DNA of 21,409 bases from a virus. The position numbers and the translations under genes are program-made. This document shows, piece by piece, positions 1 to 5,736 of this stretch. Numbering within the stretch: position 1 is the first letter of the stretch; every line of letters starts with the position of its first letter. Location: IMG/VR virus record IMGVR_UViG_3300027963_000386, positions 1 to 21,409 of that record. One strand, written 5' to 3'. The notes under the pieces were generated by a model. That model searched no databases, had not been told where the DNA came from, and worked only from the letters and a program-made list of their open reading frames with translations.

Positions 1-14
1 AAATATTTAGATAA
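1..14 (+). CDS. 3' end of an upstream LRR-family paralogue (partial)
   Basis: In frame 3 the first bases read Ile-Phe-Arg-stop (ATA TTT AGA TAA, 3-14). This is the ending of the paralogue that stops at 2577. The stop overlaps the next ATG by one base, exactly as at 1523, 2170 and 2577. The LRR array therefore almost certainly continues upstream of the window. Only about four codons are visible, so the call rests on the junction match. Confidence 0.55.
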
Positions 15-553
15 TGGAAAAAGAAGCAATAAAAAATATATTTGATTTCCTTGAAAAGAAAGAAAATAAAAAACATAAAGATAGAGATACCTTTATTTGG
101 AAATTAAAACTTGGTGATCCCCTAACAAAAGAAGATTTAATTGTTGATGGTGATTTGGATTTAACAGATTCAACTTTAAAATCATTACCAGATAATTTGC
201 AAGTTAAAGGTAGAATGATTACTAGATTTTCAAAAATAGAAGAATTGCCAAAAGGGTTAAAAGTTGATGGTTCTTTGGAGTTATCGCATTCAATTATAAA
301 AAACATACCAAATGATATTAAAATTGGCGCTTCTTTGTATTTACATAATACAAAAATAACTTCATTGCCAGAAGGGTTAGTAATTGACCTTTGGTTATCA
401 ATAATGGATACGCCAATAAAAAGATTACCAAAAGGCTTGGAAGTTAATGGATATTTAGCCATAAGTGTTGAAGATAGTTTAGACAAATTTTCAAATGCTG
501 AATTAAGAGAAATGGTTAAACCTGGGCGTATAGGTAGAATAATTAGGATATAA
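14..553 (+). CDS. LRR-family paralogue 1 (179 aa)
   Basis: This is a small protein of the window's LRR family. It has an N-terminal cap (MEKEAIKNIFDFLEKKE..., then W-K-L-K-x-G-D-P-L-T) and five LPxGL-type repeats of about 20 residues (SLPDNL, ELPKGL, NIPNDI, SLPEGL, RLPKGL). Each repeat is followed by a V-x-G-x-L-x-L strand. The C-terminal cap is FSNAELREMVKPG. No signal peptide or membrane segment is visible, so it is probably intracellular or virion-associated. LRRs of the SLPxxL type generally form curved solenoids that bind proteins; the partner here is unknown. The start is set by the stop/start overlap with the preceding paralogue. The cap ends RIGRIIRI, slightly unlike the GFIxGxIxR of its sisters. 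Confidence 0.85.
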   Translation: MEKEAIKNIFDFLEKKENKKHKDRDTFIWKLKLGDPLTKEDLIVDGDLDLTDSTLKSLPDNLQVKGRMITRFSKIEELPKGLKVDGSLELSHSIIKNIPNDIKIGASLYLHNTKITSLPEGLVIDLWLSIMDTPIKRLPKGLEVNGYLAISVEDSLDKFSNAELREMVKPGRIGRIIRI

Positions 554-692
554 CCACATACAATTTAATCACAACAGCAGATTTTAATAAAGATGACATA
601 GTAATAGGCTAAAACAAAAAGTCCATTAAAATCAAAATATGAGAGCCATAAACAAAATAAAGAATAATGATATTTATAATAAAAAATAAGAT
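554..692 (+). other. Intergenic spacer with a promoter-like box
   Basis: This stretch of 139 bases has no credible gene. A 20-codon open stretch ending in D-D-I-V-I-G-stop near 612 has no start and is not supported. The only patterned element is the TATTTATA box at 671-678, listed separately. Confidence 0.5.
671..678 (+). promoter_or_regulatory. TATTTATA box before the 693 gene
   Basis: TATTTATA lies 14 nt upstream of the ATG at 693 and is followed by an A-rich leader. It is the only plus-strand member of a set of seven identically oriented boxes in this window, all 11-20 nt before start codons. The promoter role is inferred. Confidence 0.45.
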
Positions 693-1115
693 ATGATACA
701 TCCAGTAATTAAAAAAATTGTTAAGAATGCAATAAATGAGCAAGCAACAGAAAATTATATGTTTTTTGGAAACTTAAAACAAATTAAAAGACAATGTGAA
801 TTATTGCTTGAATTTCAACCTGATGAAATTAATGAATTGTTGAACAATGGGCATGATTGGGCTGATGACCATGTGACAGTTGCAAAAGAAAACTTGGATC
901 AAGTTTTTGATTTTATGATGAATGAATTTGAAAACAGGGATAACCAGAACATAACAGAAGCAAAAGAAAAAAAGAATAAACCAACAAATCCCAAGTTATG
1001 GAGTCAATGTTTGAGTTGGGCAAGGTCAAGGTATAAGGTATGTCCAAGCGCATATTGTAATGGTGCTGCGGCAAAAAGGTATAAGAAATTGGGTGGTAAA
1101 TGGAAGAAAGGATAG
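693..1115 (+). CDS. Conserved-type phage protein of unknown function (140 aa)
   Basis: There are two parts. The N-terminal half (about 1-80) is helical and carries an H-D-W-A-D-D-H motif at residues 54-60 inside a Glu/Asn-rich helix pair. The C-terminal part (about 98-140) is a basic Trp/Cys motif block, P-K-L-W-S-Q-C-L-S-W-A followed by Y-K-V-C-P-S-A-Y-C-N-G and K-K-L-G-G-K-W. Small proteins with this W/C pattern occur in T4-like phages as uncharacterised proteins; I know no assigned role. Three Cys (106, 117, 122) could bind metal, but this is speculative. It interrupts the LRR array and has its own TATTTATA box. Its stop at 1113-1115 is followed after 3 nt by the next LRR start. Confidence 0.8.
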   Translation: MIHPVIKKIVKNAINEQATENYMFFGNLKQIKRQCELLLEFQPDEINELLNNGHDWADDHVTVAKENLDQVFDFMMNEFENRDNQNITEAKEKKNKPTNPKLWSQCLSWARSRYKVCPSAYCNGAAAKRYKKLGGKWKKG

Positions 1116-1118
1116 ATA

Positions 1119-1523
1119 ATGGAAAAAGAAACAATAAAGAATATATTATCTTTTATTGAAAAGGTAGATGGTTCAAAAATGTCAATTGTTTGGAAAATAA
1201 AAAATGGTTTACGATTAACAGAAGATGAATTAAATATTGATGATGATTTGCATTTAGAGTTTTCAAAAATAACTTTATTGCCAGAAGGGTTGAAAGTTGG
1301 GGGTGATTTGTTGTTACTTGGAACACCAATAACCTCTTTACCAGAGGGTTTAATTGTTGGGGGGGATTTGTTCTTAGACTATTCAAAAATAACTTCACTA
1401 CCAAAAGGATTAAAAGTTTGGGGTGGTTTGTATATTAAAAACGCACCATTAAAAAAATACACAGATGAACAATTAAGAGAAATGGTTAAACCTGGATTTA
1501 TACAAGGAAAAATAAATAGATAA
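1119..1523 (+). CDS. LRR-family paralogue 2 (134 aa)
   Basis: This is one of the shortest members, with only three LPxGL repeats (LLPEGL, SLPEGL, SLPKGL) between the standard caps. The N-cap is MEKETIKNILSFIEKVDG... W-K-I-K-N-G. The C-cap is APLKKYTDEQLREMVKPGF. The repeats follow the pattern SLPxGLxVxGdLxLxxTxI with a period near 20 residues. No export signal is visible. The sequence around the start (GATAATGGAAAAAG) is the same as at the other LRR junctions, although here the upstream gene is not an LRR gene. The stop overlaps the next start by one base, which implies translational coupling. Confidence 0.85.
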   Translation: MEKETIKNILSFIEKVDGSKMSIVWKIKNGLRLTEDELNIDDDLHLEFSKITLLPEGLKVGGDLLLLGTPITSLPEGLIVGGDLFLDYSKITSLPKGLKVWGGLYIKNAPLKKYTDEQLREMVKPGFIQGKINR

Positions 1524-2170
1524 TGGAAAAAGAAACATTAAAGAAGATATTTAATTTCCTTGAAAAGAAGGATAATAGGAATACACCACTTATGTGGAAA
1601 TGGTCAAGTGGTTATCCATTAACAGAAGATGATTTACATATTAAAGGTGATTGTAATTTATCAGATTCAAAGGTAGAAACATTACCAGATAATTTACATG
1701 TTGAAGGTGATTTGTTTTTACAAAATTCAGATATTAAATCATTGCCAGAAGGATTGGAAGTTGGGGGGCATTTAGTTTTAAATTATACAGAAATAAGAAA
1801 ATTACCAAAAAGATTAAAAGTTAAATTAGATTTGGATTTATCATATACACAAATACAATCATTACCAGAAGGATTGAAAATTGAAGGTGAATTAAATTTA
1901 AATACCACCCCATATTTGGAATCATTACCAGAAGGAATGGAAGTTGGTATATTATCTTTGGAGGATTCAATGATAGAATTTTTACCAAAAGGATTAAAAG
2001 TTAATAGAATGTTAAATTTAATGCATTGCAAAAATTTAACTTCATTACCAAAAGGGTTGGAGGTTTATGGTAATTTGGCCATTGACAAGTCTGGGTTAGA
2101 AAAATTTTCAGATGAAGAATTAAGAAAAATGGTTAAACCAGGATTTATACTTGGAAATATAGAAAGATAA
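1523..2170 (+). CDS. LRR-family paralogue 3 (215 aa)
   Basis: This is the longest plus-strand member, with seven LPxGL-type repeats (TLPDNL, SLPEGL, KLPKRL, SLPEGL, SLPEGM, FLPKGL, SLPKGL) between conserved caps. The N-cap is MEKETLKKIFNFLEKKD and the C-cap is KFSDEELRKMVKPGFI. One repeat carries an extra residue (T-P-Y-L-E-S-L-P), as is common in LRR solenoids. The start and stop each overlap the neighbouring paralogue by one base. The difference in repeat number from its neighbours is the main visible variation. Function is unknown, and protein binding is inferred from the fold class. Confidence 0.86.
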   Translation: MEKETLKKIFNFLEKKDNRNTPLMWKWSSGYPLTEDDLHIKGDCNLSDSKVETLPDNLHVEGDLFLQNSDIKSLPEGLEVGGHLVLNYTEIRKLPKRLKVKLDLDLSYTQIQSLPEGLKIEGELNLNTTPYLESLPEGMEVGILSLEDSMIEFLPKGLKVNRMLNLMHCKNLTSLPKGLEVYGNLAIDKSGLEKFSDEELRKMVKPGFILGNIER

Positions 2171-2577
2171 TGGAAAAAGGAACGCTAAAGAATATATTAT
2201 ATTTTCTTGAAAAGGTAGATGGTGCAAAAATTCCATTTTTATGGAAAATAACAAATGGATCACCATTAACAAAAGAAGAATTAAATGTTAAGGGTGATTT
2301 GGATTTGGAATTTTCAAAAATAACATCATTGCCAGAAGGATTAGAAGTTGAGGGGGATTTGAATTTGCTTGAATCAGAAATAACCTCCTTGCCAGAAGGT
2401 TTAAGAGTTGGGGGGGATTTGGATTTAAATTGGTGTATTAACATATCATCATTACCAAAAGGATTGGAAGTTGGACGAAATTTGTTTATTAGCCCAACAC
2501 CATTACGCAAATACACAGATGAGGAATTACGAGAAATGATTAAACCTGGATTTATAAAAGGAACAATATTTAGATAA
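2170..2577 (+). CDS. LRR-family paralogue 4 (135 aa)
   Basis: This three-repeat member (SLPEGL, SLPEGL, SLPKGL) has the N-cap MEKGTLKNILYFLEKVDGAK and the C-cap TPLRKYTDEELREMIKPGFI, ending T-I-F-R. Its N-cap coding sequence (2206-2276) is identical over 71 bases to the same part of the next paralogue, which suggests recent duplication or gene conversion. It is coupled to both neighbours by one-base stop/start overlaps. Confidence 0.85.
   Translation: MEKGTLKNILYFLEKVDGAKIPFLWKITNGSPLTKEELNVKGDLDLEFSKITSLPEGLEVEGDLNLLESEITSLPEGLRVGGDLDLNWCINISSLPKGLEVGRNLFISPTPLRKYTDEELREMIKPGFIKGTIFR
2206..2276 (+). repeat. 71-base exact repeat, copy 1 (LRR N-cap)
   Basis: It runs from cttgaaaaggtagat to aacaaaaga. 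It matches 2613-2683 base for base, including synonymous positions, inside two adjacent paralogues. Confidence 0.9.
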
Positions 2578-3143
2578 TGGAAAAAGAAACATTAAATAAT
2601 ATACTATCTTTCCTTGAAAAGGTAGATGGTGCAAAAATTCCATTTTTATGGAAAATAACAAATGGATCACCATTAACAAAAGATGAATTAAATGTTGATG
2701 ATGATTTGGATTTATCAAATTTTAAAATAACTTCATTACCAGAAGGATTAAAAGTTAGTGGCAATTTGAATTTAGACTATTCAAAAATAACTTCACTACC
2801 AGAAGACTTGGAAGTTGAGGGCGATTTATCTTTTCAGCATTCAAATATAAAATCATTACCAGAACGATTGAAAGTTGGGGGTGATTTGGATTTATATGGT
2901 TGCGAAAAACTTGAATCACTACCAGAAGGATTAAAAGTTAATGGCACATTATATTTAAATCATTGTTACAAATTACAATCATTACCAAAAGGATTGAAAG
3001 TTGATGATGGGATAAACATAACTTACACAAAATTAACCAAATACACTGAAAATCAATTAAAAAAAATGGTTAAACCTGGATATATTAAAGGTATTATATT
3101 AAATGAGGATCCTGATTGGGATGAAACAGAATTTGCTATTTAA
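2577..3143 (+). CDS. LRR-family paralogue 5 (188 aa)
   Basis: This is the last plus-strand member, with five repeats (SLPEGL, SLPEDL, SLPERL, SLPEGL, SLPKGL). Two of them have the one-residue-longer form that places Cys at the turn (Y-G-C-E-K-L, N-H-C-Y-K-L). The C-cap is KYTENQLKKMVKPGY. Unlike its sisters, the protein continues with an acidic tail (N-E-D-P-D-W-D-E-T-E-F-A-I). The N-cap is nearly identical to that of paralogue 4 at DNA level. No LRR gene follows; a promoter for the next gene overlaps its 3' end. Confidence 0.86.
   Translation: MEKETLNNILSFLEKVDGAKIPFLWKITNGSPLTKDELNVDDDLDLSNFKITSLPEGLKVSGNLNLDYSKITSLPEDLEVEGDLSFQHSNIKSLPERLKVGGDLDLYGCEKLESLPEGLKVNGTLYLNHCYKLQSLPKGLKVDDGINITYTKLTKYTENQLKKMVKPGYIKGIILNEDPDWDETEFAI
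2613..2683 (+). repeat. 71-base exact repeat, copy 2 (LRR N-cap)
   Basis: This is the exact second copy of 2206-2276, lying in the N-terminal cap of the following paralogue. Confidence 0.9.
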
Positions 3144-3163
3144 TTCAACTTGTAGTATATTTG
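3133..3163 (+). promoter_or_regulatory. Bacteroidetes-type promoter (TTG-N20-TATATTTG)
   Basis: TTG at 3133-3135 (TTTG if 3132 is included) and TATATTTG at 3156-3163 are separated by 20 bases. This matches the known Bacteroidetes primary-sigma consensus TTG / TAnnTTTG. It overlaps the end of LRR paralogue 5 and leaves a very short leader before the ATG at 3177. It is likely read by host RNA polymerase. Confidence 0.7.
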
Positions 3164-3176
3164 TAATAAAAAAACT

Positions 3177-3563
3177 ATGAACATTAAATCTTGGTTGACC
3201 CCCCTAATTGATTCGTTTAAAGAAAACATATTGGCAATAACTGAACCAACAGAGGATGAAGTTAGATACAAAAACATTATCTTTAAACTTCTGGACAAAC
3301 CAGATGTTAAACTTGCATATTCATCAAAATCGCCAGAAAGGTTAATTTATCTTGCAGATGAGAATATCTTTATCAATATATACGATAGAGAAATCCATAT
3401 GATTTATGAAAATGAACTTTTCAAGTTTTTTATTAACCATCATCAAGTGCATACTGATATTCTCAGCAAATTTGATGATAAGATGCAATCAAAATTTGAT
3501 GTCTTTTATGAGTTATCAAATCATCTAAAAGATAACTTTTTAATTAAGGTTGAAGCCTTTTAG
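3177..3563 (+). CDS. Hypothetical protein with host-type promoter (128 aa)
   Basis: I do not recognise this family. It is a soluble, mixed alpha/beta-looking protein without a signal peptide or membrane segment. It is rich in Asp, Lys, Ile and Phe, with pattern pieces such as Y-L-A-D-E-N-I-F-I-N-I-Y-D-R-E-I-H-M-I-Y (residues about 60-80) that suggest beta strands. A near-consensus Bacteroidetes promoter stands directly upstream, and a strong hairpin follows 18 nt after the stop. It therefore looks like an independently transcribed single gene, possibly expressed early by the host polymerase. That timing is inference. Confidence 0.7.
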   Translation: MNIKSWLTPLIDSFKENILAITEPTEDEVRYKNIIFKLLDKPDVKLAYSSKSPERLIYLADENIFINIYDREIHMIYENELFKFFINHHQVHTDILSKFDDKMQSKFDVFYELSNHLKDNFLIKVEAF

Positions 3564-3581
3564 ATTATCACTTGTTTGCAT

Positions 3582-3625
3582 AATAACTTGAATTGTCATC
3601 TATTTGTATGATAATTCAAGTTATT
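3582..3625. terminator. 16-bp hairpin between convergent genes
   Basis: The left arm at 3582-3597 (AATAACTTGAATTGTC) pairs with the right arm at 3610-3625 over 16 bp with one G-U, around a 12-nt loop. It sits between the plus-strand stop at 3563 and the minus-strand stop at 3649, so a bidirectional terminator is the simplest reading. Neither side has a good T-run, which lowers confidence. Confidence 0.55.
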
Positions 3626-3648
3626 GCTTATTTATGTGATATTTATCC

Positions 3649-3975
3649 TTAATCTAAAATTTCACTAATAATTCTTAATATACTTTCTTTTGTGACCATA
3701 GTTGGTTTATTGCCGGTTCCAGATTTTGGATTCTTTTTTTCAGCCGCTCTTTTCTTTGCACAGGCTGACTTCTTTTCAGCATCACTCATCTTACCAGCAA
3801 CACCTGCTGCTCTACATTTAGGATAAGCACCCTTATCATCAGATTCTCTACCACAAGGCGGATGCTTGCCATTTGAATCTTTTCTACATATATTAACCCA
3901 GGGGCCTTTTGGCTGGTTGCTACCTTTTGGTTTTTTCTTATCCCCAAACCAAACTCTTAAATCTTCATTTATCAT
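3649..3975 (-). CDS. Small Cys-containing phage protein, DUF6321-like (108 aa)
   Basis: This is a short basic protein with a core K-G-P-W-V-N-I-C-R-K, H-P-P-C-G-R, Y-P-K-C-R-A-A-G-V-A-G-K-M-S and A-C-A-K-K-R-A-A-E-K-K. I have seen this pattern in uncharacterised tailed-phage and cyanophage proteins, and I associate it with DUF6321. Cys30, His38, Cys41, Cys54 and Cys72 could form a metal site. A C-terminal helix follows (E-S-I-L-R-I-I-S-E-I-L-D). An AATAAATA sequence (3987-3994), one mismatch from the window's box on the opposite strand, lies 11 nt before the start. The domain name is from memory and function is unknown. Confidence 0.7.
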   Translation of the reverse strand: MINEDLRVWFGDKKKPKGSNQPKGPWVNICRKDSNGKHPPCGRESDDKGAYPKCRAAGVAGKMSDAEKKSACAKKRAAEKKNPKSGTGNKPTMVTKESILRIISEILD

Positions 3976-3995
3976 GTTTTTTTTAAAATAAATAT

Positions 3996-4865
3996 TTAAT
4001 AATTTGTAATAACCAAATGCTTGACATTATTATCATATCTATTTTTAATATTTGTTGAATATTTTAAATCATATTCTGAAACAATATAATCCTTATACAA
4101 ATCATAGGTGAAATCATCTTTATTTATTATAATCATAACTTTTGCAAATTTTATATTTTTAAATATATCAAAAAGTTTGAACTGGCTATCTTTGTCAAAA
4201 CTATTATTATGTGAATATTCCTTAAACTCTCTGGTATATGGTGGATCAATAAAAATGAATGTATTTTCTGTATCATTATTCATCATAATATTTTCATATG
4301 AATCACAAAAAATTTGTGTTTTAGCCAATTTTTCAATATGTTCATCCTGCAAATTTATATTAAATGCTTTGTAATTACCATATGGGATATTAAATTCGCC
4401 ATGACTATTAAATCTACGCATACCATTAAAAGATAGTTGATTGACTAAATAAAACCTAAATGCCCTATCAATACTGCTCAAACTTGTCAATCCATTTTTT
4501 CTATCTTTGTTTCTCCATTCATAGTATATTAAACCCCTTAACTTCTTTGCTTCAGAAATACTTATTGTTTTATTTTTCTCCTCATTTGAAATAACACTAA
4601 TTTCATTTGAAATTGTTTTAACCATAGAGATTATCTCATTAGAATTACTTTTCAATACATTCAAAAAATTAATAAGATCATAATCAATATCATTTATGAT
4701 ATTGTCATTAGAATTTAAACTCCAATATACGGCACCACCACCAAAGAAGGGCTCAACAAACTTATAATCTTTTTTTTCTTTCACAAAATCTGGATAAAAC
4801 TCTTCAAAAAGTTTAATCTCCTTTCTCTTTCCCCCAGTCCATTTGTAAATAGGAATTAATGACAT
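3996..4865 (-). CDS. dam: DNA adenine (N6) methyltransferase, Dam/D12 class (289 aa)
   Basis: The protein would transfer a methyl group from SAM to adenine N6 in DNA. K-W-T-G-G-K at residues 8-13 and V-E-P-F-F-G-G-G-A at 37-45 are the SAM-binding motifs. N-D-I-D at 58-61 is the acidic loop. D-P-P-Y at 207-210 is the catalytic motif IV, preceded by F-I-F-I. The motif order and length match phage T4 Dam and bacterial Dam, whose target is GATC; the specificity here is not proven by sequence. It stands alone, without a cognate nuclease next to it, as is usual for phage Dam enzymes used for protection or regulation. It has its own promoter at 4881-4911. Confidence 0.9.
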   Translation of the reverse strand: MSLIPIYKWTGGKRKEIKLFEEFYPDFVKEKKDYKFVEPFFGGGAVYWSLNSNDNIINDIDYDLINFLNVLKSNSNEIISMVKTISNEISVISNEEKNKTISISEAKKLRGLIYYEWRNKDRKNGLTSLSSIDRAFRFYLVNQLSFNGMRRFNSHGEFNIPYGNYKAFNINLQDEHIEKLAKTQIFCDSYENIMMNNDTENTFIFIDPPYTREFKEYSHNNSFDKDSQFKLFDIFKNIKFAKVMIIINKDDFTYDLYKDYIVSEYDLKYSTNIKNRYDNNVKHLVITNY

Positions 4866-4880
4866 ATTTGCGTATTTTTA

Positions 4881-4911
4881 TAAATATAAGCATTTTATAT
4901 TAAAAAAACAA
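4881..4911 (-). promoter_or_regulatory. Promoter for the dam gene (TTG-N20-TATATTTA)
   Basis: On the minus strand, TTG (4909-4911) and TATATTTA (4881-4888) are 20 bases apart, one mismatch from the Bacteroidetes TAnnTTTG consensus. The -7 part overlaps a TATTTATA box (4879-4886) lying 13 nt before the ATG. Confidence 0.5.
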
Positions 4912-4923
4912 CCAAACATATTT
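4902..4923 (-). repeat. Conserved upstream element, divergent copy
   Basis: On the minus strand this reads ATATGTTTGGTTGTTTTTTT, a variant of the ATATGCTGGGTTGTTTTTTT element seen at 5700-5721 and 7098-7119. Its TTG forms the -33 part of the dam promoter. Confidence 0.55.
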
Positions 4924-4976
4924 AAAATATAAAGATAGATACGCTTATTTTTTATACTTTTTTTTTAAAAAATACT

Positions 4977-5005
4977 TTGGAATTAAAAATAATTTTGTAT
5001 CTTTG
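4977..5005 (+). promoter_or_regulatory. Bacteroidetes-type promoter of the small RNA locus
   Basis: TTG (4977-4979, as TTTGG) and TATCTTTG (4998-5005) are separated by 18 bases, a full match to TTG / TAnnTTTG. No open reading frame of note follows. The downstream region instead holds three hairpins and a terminator. Confidence 0.7.
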
Positions 5006-5063
5006 TGTTGTTATCAAAGGAAAACAATTTATGTGCAAGTAATCATAATTCCTTAGATGTGGG

Positions 5064-5083
5064 AGAGAACGATTTAGATACAA
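5064..5083 (+). repeat. Loop motif copy 1
   Basis: AGAGAACGATTTAGATACAA is flanked by GGG (5061-5063) and CCC (5084-5086). This is the weakest stem of the three. Confidence 0.9.
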
Positions 5084-5126
5084 CCCCTCTATATTTTGCA
5101 ATTATAATCTATTTTGTGCATATAAG

Positions 5127-5165
5127 CATTAGTGAAGAGATACGATTTAGATACAATCATTAATG
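5127..5165 (+). repeat. Hairpin 2 with loop motif copy 2
   Basis: CATTAGTGA (5127-5135) pairs with TCATTAATG (5157-5165) with one G-U. The 21-nt loop is exactly the motif with one inserted base (AGAGATACGATTT...). Confidence 0.85.
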
Positions 5166-5179
5166 ATTCCTTTGGATAG

Positions 5180-5228
5180 AGAGGGGGGGGAGAGAACGAT
5201 TTAGATACAACCCCCTCTTTTATTTTTC
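5180..5228 (+). terminator. Hairpin 3 with loop motif copy 3; intrinsic terminator
   Basis: AGAGGGGGGGG pairs with CCCCCTCT around the 20-nt motif (5191-5210), with alternative registers in the G run. A T-rich tail (TTTTATTTTT) follows on the plus strand only, so it terminates plus-strand transcription. Confidence 0.7.
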
Positions 5229-5639
5229 TAAAACTAATTGGTCAGGACCAACCCTTAATCTATTTTTTGAACTTTCTCTAAAAACAGTAACTACAACTAA
5301 TTTCCAGTATGATTCATACCCATATTCAGACTTAGGACTAATTACACAAGCAAGTTCTTTTTCAATAGATTTTATAATAAATGGCACATTATGTTCAATT
5401 TTATTATATGCTATATTCTCTGCAATATCTCTTTTAAACAAATTAATAAAATAAAGTAATTCATTATTACTAATTATTTTTTCATTATAATCTTCAATGT
5501 TATCTCTTGTTTTTTGATCATATGAATGGGTTGTAGTAATAACATCAAAATTAAATATAACCTCAATTTTTGATAAAATCTGGCCAATTTTTTTCTCTAA
5601 AAGTAAAGTTTCACTTAATAGATTTATTAAATTTTTCAT
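5220..5639 (-). CDS. Hypothetical phage protein (139 aa)
   Basis: I do not recognise this family with confidence. It has an N-terminal helix (M-K-N-L-I-N-L-L-S-E-T-L-L-L-E-K-K), then T-T-H-S-Y-D-Q-K-T-R (residues about 36-45), I-S-N-N-E-L, and a C-terminal strand pair (W-K-L-V-V-V-T-V-F-R-E-S). A His...Arg element, an I-S/T-x-x-E helix and a V-V-T-V-F strand in this order resemble small phage proteins sometimes compared with RelE/BrnT-like folds; this is only a loose pattern. A TATTTATA box lies 11 nt upstream of the ATG. It converges with the small RNA locus at its 3' end. Confidence 0.7.
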   Translation of the reverse strand: MKNLINLLSETLLLEKKIGQILSKIEVIFNFDVITTTHSYDQKTRDNIEDYNEKIISNNELLYFINLFKRDIAENIAYNKIEHNVPFIIKSIEKELACVISPKSEYGYESYWKLVVVTVFRESSKNRLRVGPDQLVLEK

Positions 5640-5650
5640 AAATGTTTTAT

Positions 5651-5658
5651 TATAAATA
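5651..5658 (-). promoter_or_regulatory. TATTTATA box before the 5639 gene
   Basis: On the minus strand, TATTTATA followed by ATAAAA lies 11 nt before the ATG. It is the same arrangement as at 671-678. Confidence 0.45.
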
Positions 5659-5699
5659 TCTTATTATATAAATTTTTATTCACCAACAACAATTTTAAC

Positions 5700-5721
5700 A
5701 AAAAAACAACCCAGCATATTT
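5700..5721 (-). repeat. Conserved upstream element, copy b
   Basis: On the minus strand it contains ATATGCTGGGTTGTTTTTTT, identical to the copy at 7098-7119, and is preceded by GTCAAATAT-like sequence. It lies between the methyltransferase stop (5737) and the 5639 start. Confidence 0.7.
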
Positions 5722-5736
5722 GACTTTGAAATATAT

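Larger units (their letters stand above)
5008..5228 (+). ncRNA. Putative triple-hairpin small RNA (about 220 nt)
   Basis: It starts just after a consensus promoter and ends in a G/C-rich hairpin followed by TTTTATTTTT. Three hairpins each carry the loop AGAGAACGATTTAGATACAA (5064-5083 and 5191-5210; with one extra base at 5136-5156). The flanking stems differ in sequence but stay complementary directly at the loop edges: GGG/CCC in hairpin 1, nine pairs in hairpin 2 (5127-5135 with 5157-5165, one G-U), and G/C runs in hairpin 3 (5180-5190 with 5211-5221). Changing stems around a constant loop point to selection on an RNA structure that displays the loop. An additional 5-bp stem is possible at TTATG...CATAA (about 5030-5049). 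I recognise no known riboswitch or phage RNA family. The stop of the minus-strand gene at 5220 touches the terminator, so the two units converge. Function is unknown: a loop presented three times could bind a protein or a complementary RNA. Confidence 0.65.

Noticed and set aside
554-620. Possible short gene ending D-D-I-V-I-G-stop
   Set aside because: No start codon, about 20 codons only, and no upstream signal; chance is sufficient.
5064-5210. Three direct repeats considered as a CRISPR array
   Set aside because: Spacings are unequal (72 and 55 bases), the repeats lie in hairpin loops with gene-specific stems, and no cas gene is nearby.
5040-5228. Known riboswitch (preQ1-like, guanidine-type tandem hairpins)
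   Set aside because: Loop sequences do not match the consensus elements I know, and no gene follows on the plus strand for it to regulate.
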